Positions 5,243 to 5,416 of a stretch of DNA of 5,416 nucleotides are shown in pieces (position 1 is the stretch's first letter; each line of letters begins with the position of its first letter). Made by a program: the position numbers and the translations under genes. Where the stretch lies: the NCBI GenBank assembly GCA_900551495.1, contig URWG01000127.1, positions 1 through 5,416 on the forward strand. The letters are read 5' to 3'. The DNA is from an uncultured Eubacteriales bacterium (lineage in GTDB: Bacteria; Bacillota; Clostridia; Oscillospirales; Oscillospiraceae). The notes under the pieces were generated by a model. That model worked only from the letters and a program-made list of their open reading frames with translations, did no database searches and was not told the DNA's origin.

Positions 5243-5416
5243 AATAGGATAACGCTGTGACGAAACCAAGTAACGCTTCGCAAGCGACATCAGAGAGCTG
5301 CCGGTCGGTGCAAGGCAGCGGTCGCCCGATGCGCGAATACCTTTCCGAGCGGCTTTCCCGAACTTAACGCAGCTCTGACAAAATCGAAACGTCGGAGCTT
5401 CGTGACAGTAGGGGAA
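5243..5416 (+). promoter_or_regulatory. T-box riboswitch leader (5' part), specifier probably UAC (Tyr)
   Basis: T-box leaders bind a specific tRNA and allow transcription or translation of the downstream gene when that tRNA is uncharged. Landmarks, in order: a stem I base pairing GCTGT (5254-5258) with GCGGC (5349-5353); GA at 5259-5260 opposite GAGC (5347-5350), as in the K-turn region; GAAA (5262-5265) with TTTC (5342-5345); AAGTA (5268-5272) on the 5' side of the specifier loop; AGAGAG (5292-5297); an apical stem GCTGCC/GGCAGC (5297-5302, 5314-5319) closing a loop with the conserved GGTCGGTGCAA (5303-5313); then GAA followed by TAC (5338-5340) at the specifier position, with the usual 10 nt through GAGC. 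A second hairpin, AGCTCTGAC/GTCGGAGCT (5371-5379, 5391-5399), is followed by AGTAGG (5408-5413), as at the start of stem III. The antiterminator with its TGGCACC-type bulge and the target gene are outside the window. The Tyr reading predicts tyrS, or less likely a tyrosine transport or biosynthesis gene. The base after the specifier is C where A is usual. Confidence 0.92.

Noticed and set aside
5216..5243. TGCAG...CTGCA inverted repeat around the T-box promoter as an operator.
   Set aside because: Only 5 bp per arm, 18 nt apart, and spanning the -10; such a match is expected by chance.

Overview
The window looks like a piece of chromosome from a GC-rich low-oxygen Firmicute of the Clostridia, perhaps an Oscillospirales/Ruminococcaceae-type gut bacterium. 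This rests on the T-box leader, the LTA-synthase-type membrane sulfatase, strong AGGAGG ribosome binding sites and the style of the tandem COG0523 GTPases. The assignment is an inference; no species marker is present. All five protein genes look intact apart from the first, which is cut by the window edge.

Layout. (1) Positions 1-526, plus strand: the last third of glycerol kinase (glpK). (2) 527-567: a hairpin with T-runs on both strands that can end transcription from both sides. (3) 582-2651, minus strand: a two-gene operon of G3E (CobW/COG0523) GTPases. The promoter-proximal gene has the metal-binding CxCC motif and a 72-residue histidine-rich insert. The second gene has a degenerate GTPase domain without CxCC, joined to a C-terminal domain resembling that of the YcgQ/TIGR03943 (DUF1980) family. 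(4) 2652-2809: an AT-rich divergent intergenic region with one good promoter facing each way and a 7-bp inverted repeat in the 5' leader of the GTPase operon. (5) 2810-5198, plus strand: a five-TM LTA-synthase-family phosphoglycerol transferase/sulfatase, with a PaaI-type hotdog thioesterase overlapping its 3' end by 38 bp. (6) 5199-5416: a sigma-A-like promoter and the 5' part of a T-box riboswitch whose specifier reads as UAC (tyrosine). Its antiterminator and its regulated gene lie beyond the window.

How the parts fit. The GTPase pair is most simply read as a metal (probably zinc) allocation module: one His/Cys-rich metal-binding G3E protein and a diverged partner translated from the same mRNA. 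The sulfatase works on the outer face of the membrane, building or modifying a glycerophosphate polymer or lipid. The thioesterase is translationally coupled to it but has no obvious biochemical link. The T-box predicts that the next gene is controlled by uncharged tRNA-Tyr, most likely tyrosyl-tRNA synthetase.

No mobile element, CRISPR array, tRNA or rRNA was seen. The least ordinary features are the paired GTPases, the DUF1980-like fusion, and the inverted repeat in their leader.
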